A stretch of 64,000 bases of DNA from Pseudomonas paralcaligenes. Lineage in GTDB: Bacteria; Pseudomonadota; Gammaproteobacteria; Pseudomonadales; Pseudomonadaceae. The stretch spans positions 434,001-498,000 of the forward strand of contig NZ_BPFX01000007.1 in NCBI RefSeq assembly GCF_019655855.1. The letters run 5' to 3'. Under the pieces are notes generated by a model that saw only the letters and a program-made list of their open reading frames with translations, had not been told where the DNA came from and ran no database searches. Numbering within the stretch: the first letter of the stretch is position 1; every line of letters starts with the position of its first letter. Shown one piece after another: positions 49,598 to 57,013 of the stretch. The position numbers were made by a program, and so were the translations under genes.

Positions 49598-50722
49598 ATG
49601 TTCTTCGTCAGCGCCAGCCGCCATCGCACCCTCGAAGCCGAACACGACGCCCTGCGCGAACGCCTCGCCGCCCGCGAGCGGGAAGCCGACGCCCTGCGCG
49701 AGGAACTGCGCCAGTGCCGCCAGGACACCCGCCTGCAGACGGACCTGGCCTTCTACCAGGGCCTGGCCGAGAACCTGCTGAAGTTCGGCCACTCCATCCA
49801 CCACGTCGGCGAGTCGTTCGGCTACCTCAACGCCCGCCTCGACGAGAACCACCGGCGCGCCCAGGACGTCGCCGGCGCGGCGATCCAGAACAAGCTCAAG
49901 TTCGGCCACCTGCAGGAGGAGTCGCAGCGCATGGAGAACGGCCTGGCCAGCCTCGAGCAGCGCATCTCGGAACTGGTGGCGCGGGCCGGCGAGATCGACC
50001 GCATCGTCGGCCTGATCGGCAGCATCGCCAGCCAGACCAACCTGCTGGCGCTCAACGCGGCCATCGAGGCGGCGCGCGCCGGCGAATCCGGCCGCGGCTT
50101 CGCGGTGGTCGCCGGCGAGATCCGCGACCTGGCGGAGAAGACCGCCAGCGCTACTCAGGACATCGTCCGCGAGACGGCCGACATCCAGAACGTCATCCAC
50201 GCCGCCCAGCAGGAAATCCGCGACCACGCCGGCAGCGCCAACCGTTTCCACGCCATGACCACCGAGGCCAGCGCCGCCATGCTCGACGTCCACGGCCAGG
50301 CCCAGCGCATGCACCGGGAGATCGGCCAGTCGTTCTTCCGCGCCGGCATCGAACTGGCCAACCTGGCCGAGCTGTCGCTCAAGGCCTCGGTGTACGAGGC
50401 CATCCTCCACGGCGGCGACGCCGGGCTGCCGAGCGAGGAGCAATGCCCGTTCGGCCGCTGGTACTACGGCGACGGCCACGAGGCGCTGCGCGGCAGCCGC
50501 GAGTTCCGCCTGATCGAGCGCCCGCACCAGCAGGTCCACCAGTGCGGCGCCGAGGCCATCGCGGCCTTCGCCGAGCGCCGCCTGGAGGTGACCCTGGAAC
50601 GCCTCGCCACCATGGAGGCGGCCAACGTCGAGGTGATGCGCATCGTCGGCCGGGTACTCGCCGAGCACGACAAGGGCCTGGCGGCACCCGCCGTGGAGCG
50701 GCCGCGGCTGCGCGCGGTGTGA
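49598..50722 (+). CDS. Soluble methyl-accepting chemotaxis-type protein with CZB domain
   Basis: A 374-residue cytoplasmic chemoreceptor without membrane segments. Coiled coil (about 10-55), then the signalling hairpin ([40 protein letters not shown]), then a C-terminal chemoreceptor zinc-binding (CZB) domain: histidine in [12 protein letters not shown], the [11 protein letters not shown] motif, and later histidines (IERPHQQVH). CZB domains bind zinc and sense hypochlorite or zinc changes. It is a short receptor, similar in plan to Helicobacter TlpD. The ATG at 49598 (MFFVSASRH) is preferred; an in-frame ATG at 49547 adds 17 residues without a ribosome site. Confidence 0.85.
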   Translation: MFFVSASRHRTLEAEHDALRERLAAREREADALREELRQCRQDTRLQTDLAFYQGLAENLLKFGHSIHHVGESFGYLNARLDENHRRAQDVAGAAIQNKLKFGHLQEESQRMENGLASLEQRISELVARAGEIDRIVGLIGSIASQTNLLALNAAIEAARAGESGRGFAVVAGEIRDLAEKTASATQDIVRETADIQNVIHAAQQEIRDHAGSANRFHAMTTEASAAMLDVHGQAQRMHREIGQSFFRAGIELANLAELSLKASVYEAILHGGDAGLPSEEQCPFGRWYYGDGHEALRGSREFRLIERPHQQVHQCGAEAIAAFAERRLEVTLERLATMEAANVEVMRIVGRVLAEHDKGLAAPAVERPRLRAV

Positions 50723-50734
50723 GCGGCACGGGCG

Positions 50735-51025
50735 TCAGGCGCTGAGCATCTCGATCTCGCGGATCTCGAAGTCGCGGCGCAGGTACTCCATGCGCCGGGC
50801 GTGGAAGTCACGCATGTGCGGTTGGTCGCTGTGCACCACCAGGTGCGCCTTCGAGGCCCAGACCTCGAAGAAGATGAACAGGGTCGGGTCCTCGGCATCG
50901 CGCAGCATGTGGTACTGCAGGCAGCCCGACTCGGCCCGGCTGGTCTCGACGTGGGCGCGGAACAGCCGCTCGAAGGCCTCGGCCCGCTCGGGCCGGGTGT
51001 GGGCGTGGAGGATGAAGCCGTACAT
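50735..51025 (-). CDS. Antibiotic biosynthesis monooxygenase (ABM) domain protein, YgiN-like
   Basis: A 96-residue ferredoxin-like-fold protein: MYGFILHAHTRPERAEAFER, TSRAESGCLQYHMLRDAEDP, LFIFFEVWASKAHLVVHSD, PHMRDF. E. coli YgiN is a quinol monooxygenase encoded beside mdaB; here too a quinone reductase of the MdaB type is the divergent neighbour (51180). The two probably work together on quinones. The ATG at 51025 begins the domain. The convergent chemoreceptor gene ends 13 bases away. Confidence 0.88.
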   Translation of the reverse strand: MYGFILHAHTRPERAEAFERLFRAHVETSRAESGCLQYHMLRDAEDPTLFIFFEVWASKAHLVVHSDQPHMRDFHARRMEYLRRDFEIREIEMLSA

Positions 51026-51179
51026 GGATGAACTCCGTTGCGGGAAAGGTCCACACCCTAGCGCAACAGAAAGCTCATAATTCATGACTTTTCGGCAATG
51101 ATCATTTGCCCGCCGGCGGCTGTTTCCGGCGGGCGCGAATGCCTACTCTGCGGCCCATTCCCGATGCCCGGAGGCTTCC

Positions 51180-51767
51180 ATGAAAAAGATCCTGCTCCTC
51201 AACGGCGGCAAGCGCTTCGCCCATTCCGACGGCCGCTACAACGCCACCCTGCACCAGACCGCCCTGGCCTTCCTCGACCGCGCCGGCCACGACGTGAAGA
51301 CCACCGAGATCGACGCCGGCTACGACGTGGCGGAAGAAGTGCAGAAGATTCTCTGGGCCGACCTGGTGATCTACCAGATGCCCGGCTGGTGGATGGGCGC
51401 GCCGTGGATCGTCAAACAGTACCTCGACGAGGTGTTCACCGCCGGCCACGGCAGCCTCTACGCCAACGACGGCCGCACCCGCTCCGACGCCTCGCAGAAG
51501 TACGGCAGCGGCGGCCTGATCCACGGCAAGCGCTACATGCTGTCGCTGACCTGGAACGCCCCGCAGCAGGCCTTCGACGACCCCACCGACTTCTTCGAGG
51601 CCAAAGGCGTGGACGCGGTGTACTTCCCCTTCCACAAGGCCAACCAGTTCCTCGGCATGAGCGCCCTGCCGACCTTCCTCTGCACCGACGTGATGAAGAT
51701 GCCAAACATCGAGCGCGACGTGGCCCGCTACGAGCGGCACCTGGGCGAGGTGCTGCAGGCGCTCTAG
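51180..51767 (+). CDS. mdaB: NAD(P)H:quinone oxidoreductase, MdaB-like
   Basis: A 195-residue flavodoxin-fold enzyme: KKILLLNGGKRFAHSDGRYN (FAD phosphate loop), DLVIYQMPGWWMGAPWIVKQ, GKRYMLSLTWNAPQQAF, LPTFLCTDVMKMPNI. This matches MdaB, which reduces quinones with NADPH in two-electron steps and limits oxidative damage. CGGAGG is six bases before the ATG. It is divergent from the YgiN-like gene, the usual partner in E. coli. Confidence 0.92.
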   Translation: MKKILLLNGGKRFAHSDGRYNATLHQTALAFLDRAGHDVKTTEIDAGYDVAEEVQKILWADLVIYQMPGWWMGAPWIVKQYLDEVFTAGHGSLYANDGRTRSDASQKYGSGGLIHGKRYMLSLTWNAPQQAFDDPTDFFEAKGVDAVYFPFHKANQFLGMSALPTFLCTDVMKMPNIERDVARYERHLGEVLQAL

Positions 51768-51769
51768 GG

Positions 51770-51904
51770 TCTGTACGAAAAGTCGTCGAGCGAAGGTCAG
51801 GCGAGGCAAAAACGGCTGAGGAAGCGGAGTTTACGAGCTGTAAACGAGCATTCCGAACCCGTTTTTAACGAAGCATCACCGAGCACAGGCACTTTTCGTA
51901 CAGA
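51770..51904. mobile_element. 135-bp MITE-like element with 14-bp perfect terminal inverted repeats
   Basis: TCTGTACGAAAAGT (51770-51783) and its inverse ACTTTTCGTACAGA (51891-51904) bound a segment with a second inner palindrome, GTTTACGAGCTGTAAAC. No coding capacity. It starts right after the mdaB stop codon and ends just before the stop of the convergent CAP-domain gene, so it may also serve as a terminator. No clear target duplication is visible. Confidence 0.7.
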
Positions 51905-51914
51905 GCCCAGGGGC

Positions 51915-52766
51915 TCAGGGCGAGCCGAACAGCGCCGTCCAGTAGATGCCCGCGTCGCTCTTCGGGTCCACCGCGTAGGCGGCGCCCATCTCGCTGAACT
52001 CGGTGCTCATCAGGTTGGCGCAATGGCCGGGGCTGGCCAGCCAGCCCTCCACCACCTTGGCCGAGGCGTCCAGGCCGGCGGCAATGTTCTCGCCGATGCG
52101 CTGGCCGCTGTAGCCGGCCAGCTCCGCCCGGTCGCCCGGGGTGCGGCCCTCGCGGTCGCGGTGGTCGAAGAAGTTGCCGTTGGCCATGGCCCGGCTGTGG
52201 GATTCGGCGGTGCCCGCCAGGGTGACGTTCCAGGCCAGCGGCGCGGCCGCCGGCACCGGCTGGTCGCCGCAGTTGCGCGCCTGGCTGCGCGCCAGGTTGA
52301 CCTGTTCCAGCAGCTTGTGGCCCTCAGCCTGCCAGTCGCCCAGGCGGCCGCCGAGCAGTGGCCGCGCCAGCACGATGCGCCAGTCGCGGTCCTGGCGGCT
52401 GACGCCCACGTCCACGTACTGCGGGTCGAGCACCACCCGGCAGAAGCTCTCGCGCAGGGCCTGCATGGCCGAGGCCGCGTCGCGCGGGCCGGACAGCGTG
52501 ATCGCCTGCACGTTGACCATCGGGTAGCCGGCGCGCGCCAGGGAGTCCTGCAGGTCCGCGCTGCCGGTGGCCGGCAGCACCAGGCGGATGTCCGCCGTCA
52601 GCGGCGGCAGCTCGGGCGAGGCCTGGTCCGCGCAGCGCTGCGCCTGGCTGCGGTAGCTGTTGATCGCCTCGATCAGCCTGGCCTCGTCGACCGCGTGCGC
52701 CGCCGAGGCGGCGAGCAGCCCGAGCGACAGGGTGGCGAGGCGCAGAACGGGTGACATGACGCGCAT
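51915..52766 (-). CDS. CAP (SCP/PR-1) domain protein, exported
   Basis: A 283-residue protein with a Sec signal (LGLLAASAAHA|VDE). The second half is a CAP domain: ESHSRAMANGNFFDHRDREG, QRIGENIAAG, VEGWLASPGHCANLMSTEFS, EMGAAYA, with the usual His/Glu cavity residues. The first half, about residues 30-170, is a separate domain with two cysteine-containing segments. CAP proteins bind lipids or act on the wall; the role is unknown. The ATG at 52766 has GGAG six bases upstream. Confidence 0.87.
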   Translation of the reverse strand: MRVMSPVLRLATLSLGLLAASAAHAVDEARLIEAINSYRSQAQRCADQASPELPPLTADIRLVLPATGSADLQDSLARAGYPMVNVQAITLSGPRDAASAMQALRESFCRVVLDPQYVDVGVSRQDRDWRIVLARPLLGGRLGDWQAEGHKLLEQVNLARSQARNCGDQPVPAAAPLAWNVTLAGTAESHSRAMANGNFFDHRDREGRTPGDRAELAGYSGQRIGENIAAGLDASAKVVEGWLASPGHCANLMSTEFSEMGAAYAVDPKSDAGIYWTALFGSP

Positions 52767-52891
52767 GGGAATCTCCATCGTCCAGATGCCGCCCATCATG
52801 CGCGATTAGGCCGCCGACATGAAAGGCGGGCTTGCCGCGCCGATGCCCCGGGGCTACCGTCGGCGCCTCATTTGCCGCAGGGATCGCCGCC

Positions 52892-53719
52892 ATGACCGAC
52901 TCGCTCGACCTCAACCGCAGCAACTGGGACGAACGCGCCGGCCTGCACGCCGCCTCGCCGGACTACCAGGTGGAAACCTTCGTCGCCGACCCGGCGCACC
53001 TGTCCGCCGTGGTGCGCTTCGACCTGCCCCGCCTGGGCGACATCCGCGGGCTGCGCGCGGCGCACCTGCAATGCCACATCGGCACCGACACCCTGTCCCT
53101 CGCCCGCCTCGGCGCGCGGGTGACCGGCCTCGACTTCTCCCCCGCCTCCCTGGCCCAGGCGCGCCGCCTGGCGCAGCGCTGTGGGGCGGCCATCGACTAC
53201 GTGGAGGCCCCGGTGCAGCAGGCCGCCGAGGCGCTGGCGCCGGCCTCCTTCGACCTGGTCTACACCGGCATCGGCGCCCTGTGCTGGCTGCCGCGCATCG
53301 ACGACTGGGCGCGCAACGTGGCCGCGCTGCTGCGGCCGGGCGGGCGCCTGTTCCTGCGCGAGGGGCACCCGATGCTGTGGGCGCTCGACGAGGACTGCCG
53401 GGACCGGCTGGTGGTGCGCTATCCGTACTTCGAGCGGGAGCAGCCGCAGGTGTGGGAAGGGGAAGACACCTACGTGCAGAGCGAGGGCAAGCTGACCGCC
53501 ACGGTCACCCACGAATGGAACCACGGCCTGGGCGAGATCGTTTCCGCGCTGCTGCGCCACGGCCTGGAGATCACTGGGCTGGAGGAACACGACTGCATTC
53601 CCTGGGAGGCCCTGCCCGGGCAGATGACCCTCGGCGAGGACGGTGAGTGGCGACTGCTGCGCGAACGCTGGCGCCTGCCCCTCAGCTACACCCTGCAGGC
53701 GATCAGACGTAGATGCTGA
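52892..53719 (+). CDS. Class I SAM-dependent methyltransferase
   Basis: A 275-residue protein with motif I AAHLQCHIGTDTLSLARLGA, which lacks the usual GxGxG but keeps the CHIGTDTL form found in a Pseudomonas methyltransferase subgroup, then VTGLDFSPASLAQAR, DLVYTGIGALCWLP and LRPGGRLFLREGHP. The substrate is unknown. Its last 17 bases overlap the convergent gene at 53703. Confidence 0.82.
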   Translation: MTDSLDLNRSNWDERAGLHAASPDYQVETFVADPAHLSAVVRFDLPRLGDIRGLRAAHLQCHIGTDTLSLARLGARVTGLDFSPASLAQARRLAQRCGAAIDYVEAPVQQAAEALAPASFDLVYTGIGALCWLPRIDDWARNVAALLRPGGRLFLREGHPMLWALDEDCRDRLVVRYPYFEREQPQVWEGEDTYVQSEGKLTATVTHEWNHGLGEIVSALLRHGLEITGLEEHDCIPWEALPGQMTLGEDGEWRLLRERWRLPLSYTLQAIRRRC

Positions 53720-54167
53720 TGCCGCCCTTCTCCTGCAACCAGTCGCGGTAGGTGGCCAGCGAATCGGTGGTCTTGTCGCCGTTGCTGCCGGCGAACGCCT
53801 TGCTGTCGCCCAGGCCGGCGTCGATCAGCTTCTCCACCTGCACCAGCAGCTTGGCGGCGTCCTCCCGGTCCAGGGCGGAGACGTCGGGCAGCTCGATCTT
53901 GCCGCTGCCGCCGCTCAGGCCAGAGCCGAGCGAGACGCGGTCGCTGGCCAGCGACTGGCTGTTGGTAGCGCCACTGGACAGCGCCCGTAGCAGGCCGCCT
54001 TCGCTGCGGGCGACCATCTGCCGGGCCAGGCTGCGCAGCTCGGCGATGGGGTCGCGGGCGGTCTCGGCCGGTTTTTCCTGGCTGGCGGCGGAGGTGGCAG
54101 CGGCGGTGTTCTTGTTCGCGCTGGCCAGGTAGGTGGCCAGGGGCGAGGTGTTGTTGATGGTGGTCAT
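53703..54167 (-). CDS. Hypothetical protein
   Basis: A 154-residue soluble protein, MTTINNTSPLATYLASANKN onward. The first half is low-complexity and rich in Ala, Ser, Thr; the second half is more ordered (IELPDVSALDREDAAKLLVQ, TYRDWLQEKGGISIYV). No signal, no membrane segment, no recognised domain. GGGAGCC lies before the ATG. The serine/asparagine-rich start recalls some secreted or flagellum-related proteins, but that is not evidence of function. Confidence 0.65.
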   Translation of the reverse strand: MTTINNTSPLATYLASANKNTAAATSAASQEKPAETARDPIAELRSLARQMVARSEGGLLRALSSGATNSQSLASDRVSLGSGLSGGSGKIELPDVSALDREDAAKLLVQVEKLIDAGLGDSKAFAGSNGDKTTDSLATYRDWLQEKGGISIYV

Positions 54168-54313
54168 GGCGGCTCCCTGCGGGTGGCTTGCCCCCGTTCG
54201 TGTGCAGGATGCGGGCCAGGCGTCCGCAAGGCCCGTGGCTACGGGCCTGCGACCCTTTCGCTGGGAGTCGCGACGGGAAAGGGCTTGCCGCCTCGGGCAA
54301 GCCCTTGCCGCCT

Positions 54314-55498
54314 TCAGCCGGGGTGGCCGTCCACCCGGGCGCTCCAGAACATCGCCGCGTAGTAGCGCAGGAACAGGGCGAAGGCCAGGCACCAGCCGGC
54401 CGCGGCCAGCCACAGGCCGTAGCTGCTGAAGCCGGCCAGCAGCACCCGCGACAGGGCCGCGCCGTGCAGCAGCGCGAAGGCCCAGGCCATGGCCCGGGGC
54501 GGCGTCAGCGGCCGCCCGGTGTGGCCGAGGCTGACCCGGGCCAGCATGGCCAGGATCAACCCGCCCATGGCGCCGACCGCCAGCGCGTGGCTGGCCAGGC
54601 TCGGCTGGCGCAGCAGCCCCAGGTGCCACAGGGCCATGCCCAGCGCCGCCACGGCCATCCAGGCATAGGCCAGGTGCAGCGACCAGAGCAGCGGCACCCG
54701 CCAGATGCCCGGGTGGTACCACAGCCACAGGCGCGCCACATGCAGGCCGGCCACCAGCAGGAACAGTGGAGCGGCCAGCGGGTGCGGCTGCTGGCCGGGG
54801 TCGAGGGCGAACAGCGCGGCGATGCCCAGCGAGCCGGCGAGCAGGCTCCACATCAGCCAGGGCTTGGCCGGCGCCTGGCTGTCCAGGCCCAGCCCACGCT
54901 GGGTGAAGAAGGGAATCACCCGGCCGCCGATGATGCCCATCAGCGCCGCCACCAGCCACAGCGCGGCCAGCACGCCGCGCCGCTGCAGACCATCGTCGCC
55001 CACCGCCAGGCCGTACAGGGTCAGCGCCTGACAGGCGCCGAGCAGGGCCAGCACCACGACGATCGGCGCGTTGTGCTTCTGCCGCGCCTTGAGGATCATC
55101 CGGCCGAAGGCCAGCACCAGGGCCACGGCGAACACCAGCTGGAGCAGCGCCAGCACCACCACCGGCAACGGCAGGAACCAGGCCAGGCGGCCCACCGCCC
55201 AGGCGCCGAACAGCGCCATCAGCGGCCGCCCGGAGAGGCTGGGCAGGCCGGTCCAGGTCTGCACGGCGGTGAGCAGGAAGCCGGCGATGATGGCCAGGCC
55301 GAAGCCGAACAGCATCTCGTGTCGGTGCCAGGCCAGCAGGCCGCCCAGCGGCTGCAGCGCGGGATGGCCCGCCAGCGCGGCGCCCCACAGGGCCACCGCG
55401 AGCAGGGCGAACAGCGCGCCGCCGAGGAAGAAGGGGCGGAACCCCAGGCGCCACAGGGGCGGTATGGACAGCGCGGCGCGACGGTCAAGCACTTGCAC
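54314..55498 (-). CDS. NnrS family membrane protein (heme/copper, nitric-oxide related)
   Basis: A 394-residue protein with about twelve transmembrane helices. NnrS landmarks: WRLGFRPFFLGGALFALLAV, WHRHEMLFGFGLAIIAGFLL, GGRVIPFFTQRGLG, and ARVSLGHTGRPL near the C-terminus. NnrS protects against nitric oxide and is usually controlled by NO-responsive regulators. GTG start at 55498 with GGGAGG six bases upstream. Its start overlaps the preceding small gene by 14 bases, so the two are translationally coupled. Confidence 0.9.
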   Translation of the reverse strand: MQVLDRRAALSIPPLWRLGFRPFFLGGALFALLAVALWGAALAGHPALQPLGGLLAWHRHEMLFGFGLAIIAGFLLTAVQTWTGLPSLSGRPLMALFGAWAVGRLAWFLPLPVVVLALLQLVFAVALVLAFGRMILKARQKHNAPIVVVLALLGACQALTLYGLAVGDDGLQRRGVLAALWLVAALMGIIGGRVIPFFTQRGLGLDSQAPAKPWLMWSLLAGSLGIAALFALDPGQQPHPLAAPLFLLVAGLHVARLWLWYHPGIWRVPLLWSLHLAYAWMAVAALGMALWHLGLLRQPSLASHALAVGAMGGLILAMLARVSLGHTGRPLTPPRAMAWAFALLHGAALSRVLLAGFSSYGLWLAAAGWCLAFALFLRYYAAMFWSARVDGHPG

Positions 55499-55742
55499 AG
55501 TTCGCCTCCCAGCCTTGCTTGCGCATGTAGTGGTGGGCCAGCAGGCGCATCACGTAGCCGATCTTCAACAGGGTGGGGCCGATTATCACCCCGGCGTGGG
55601 CGGTCACCAAGGCGGGAATGCTCAACTGTCCTTCCATCCCGTAGGCGCCGACCACGCCGGCCAGCAGGATCGCCAGCCCGGCGAGCAGCATCCGGGTGGA
55701 AGTGCGCAGCACGTTGTGCGGGCAGCTGAAGAACTCGATCAT
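55485..55742 (-). CDS. Small membrane protein, PpyR-like
   Basis: An 85-residue protein with two hydrophobic segments (MLLAGLAILLAGVVGAYG and LVTAHAGVIIGPTLLKIGYV). It resembles the small proteins annotated as transmembrane sensor/regulator PpyR in Pseudomonas, recalled as lying next to an nnrS-type gene in PAO1 (PA2663-PA2662). The name rests on size, membrane plan and this context. GGGAGACACCGCC precedes the ATG. The 274-base upstream gap is A+T-rich at 55796-55915, probably the operon promoter; no clear regulator box was found. Confidence 0.7.
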   Translation of the reverse strand: MIEFFSCPHNVLRTSTRMLLAGLAILLAGVVGAYGMEGQLSIPALVTAHAGVIIGPTLLKIGYVMRLLAHHYMRKQGWEANCASA

Positions 55743-55940
55743 GGCGGTGTCTCCCTTGAGAGAGGGCCGGAAAGCCCCTTTGCCTTTTCCGTATCAGAAC
55801 TCATGCCAGGAATTTATTCCTTTAGAATCAGCCAGATACGAATAAATAGTCAAAAAGACACAAGCCAATAAAGAGTCATACAGACAGCAACGAATCAAAA
55901 TGACTACAACCGGCGCGCAACTCCCGGACGGCAACATGCG

Positions 55941-56002
55941 GTAGGGTGCGCCATGCGCACCGGCTTCGTGGATGGACCTACGGTGCGCGCGGCGCACCCT
56001 AC
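55941..56002. repeat. GTAGGGTGCGC palindromic element
   Basis: GTAGGGTGCGCCATGCGCACC is written here as GTAGGGTGCGC..GCGCACC at the left, with GGTGCGCGCGGCGCACCCTAC in inverse at the right (GCGCACCCTAC). It ends 14 bases before the GNAT start codon. Confidence 0.8.
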
Positions 56003-56016
56003 ATCGGAACAAACCC

Positions 56017-56577
56017 ATGCCCACCAGCCTTCCCACCCTCACCACCCGCCGCCTGACCCTGCGGCCGCTGGAGCTGGCCGACGCCCCGGCCATCCAGGCG
56101 CTGTTTCCGCAGTGGGAGATCGTCCGCTACCTGGCCAGCCGAGTGCCCTGGCCCTATCCCGAGGACGGCGCGCTGAGCTTCATGCGCGACGTGTCCCTGC
56201 CGGCCATGGCCGAGGGCCGCGAGTGGCACTGGAGCATCCGCCGGCAGGACGAGCCGGGAACGCTGATCGGCGTCATCACGCTCAGCGACGAGACGGACAA
56301 CAACCGCGGCTTCTGGCTCGACCCGCGCTGGCAGCGCCAGGGCCTGATGCAGGAGGCCTGCGAGGCGGTGACCGGCTACTGGTTCGAGGTGCTGCAACGC
56401 CCCGTGCTGCGCGCGCCCAAGGCGGTGCCCAACCTGGCCTCGCGGCGCATCTCCGAGCGCGGCGGCATGCGCCTGGTAGAGGTGGTGGAAAAGGACTACG
56501 TCTCCGGCAGCCTGCCCTCCGAACTCTGGGAGATCACCCGCGAGCAATGGCTGCGGCGCAAGACGCAGGGCGGGTGA
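56017..56577 (+). CDS. GNAT family N-acetyltransferase, RimJ/RimL-like
   Basis: A 186-residue acetyltransferase with the RimJ-type start LTTRRLTLRPLELADAPAIQ, the strand TLIGVITLSDETDNNRGFWL, and the acetyl-CoA loop RWQRQGLMQEACEAVTGYWF, followed by RAPKAVPNLASRRISERGGM. Such proteins acetylate N-termini of ribosomal proteins or small amines; the substrate here is unknown. No good ribosome site is visible, partly because a palindromic element stands directly upstream. Confidence 0.85.
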   Translation: MPTSLPTLTTRRLTLRPLELADAPAIQALFPQWEIVRYLASRVPWPYPEDGALSFMRDVSLPAMAEGREWHWSIRRQDEPGTLIGVITLSDETDNNRGFWLDPRWQRQGLMQEACEAVTGYWFEVLQRPVLRAPKAVPNLASRRISERGGMRLVEVVEKDYVSGSLPSELWEITREQWLRRKTQGG

Positions 56578-56657
56578 AACCCGCGTGGCTTTTTATGGAA
56601 GGAACCCTGGCGCGGCGGCGCGGACCAACCTCAGGTAGCCCTTTCCGGATACCCGCC

Positions 56658-56804
56658 ATGGCCGACGATCCCGCCACCCCGGCACCCGCGCCGGAACCCG
56701 AGACCCCGGGCGAGGAACTGCCCGAGGCAGTCCGCGAGAACCTGGAGGAAGTGGCCCCGCTGCCGGCTCCGGTGCCCGAACCCGGCCCCCTGCTGCCGCG
56801 CTAG
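56658..56804 (+). CDS. Small acidic, proline-rich protein (possible)
   Basis: A 48-residue frame, MADDPATPAPAPEPETPGEE onward, made almost only of Pro, Ala, Glu and Leu. Similar short proline/glutamate-rich proteins occur in Pseudomonas. The ATG lies seven bases downstream of CCGGATACCCG, with no convincing ribosome site. It could be real or a chance frame in GC-rich DNA. Confidence 0.35.
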   Translation: MADDPATPAPAPEPETPGEELPEAVRENLEEVAPLPAPVPEPGPLLPR

Positions 56805-57013
56805 CCGCTGCACCTGCCCGCCTCCTGCCGCTTCGCTAGATCGACCGGCGGTATGCCCGCTCGTCCCTGATCGCTTAAACCGTCACTGCCGACGCCGATA
56901 ATCCGCTCGCGTGCCGAATCGCTGCCCCCGTGCAGCGGCCCCTCGCGAGCGGAGCCTCGTTGCCGCCTGGATTGCCCCTTCGCCGGGCGCTGTATCACCA
57001 CTCCGGGATCGCC

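Noticed and set aside
55743..55940. ANR/DNR box (TTGAT-N4-ATCAA) upstream of the ppyR/nnrS pair
   Set aside because: Only a half-site TTGAT was found; the second half does not match.
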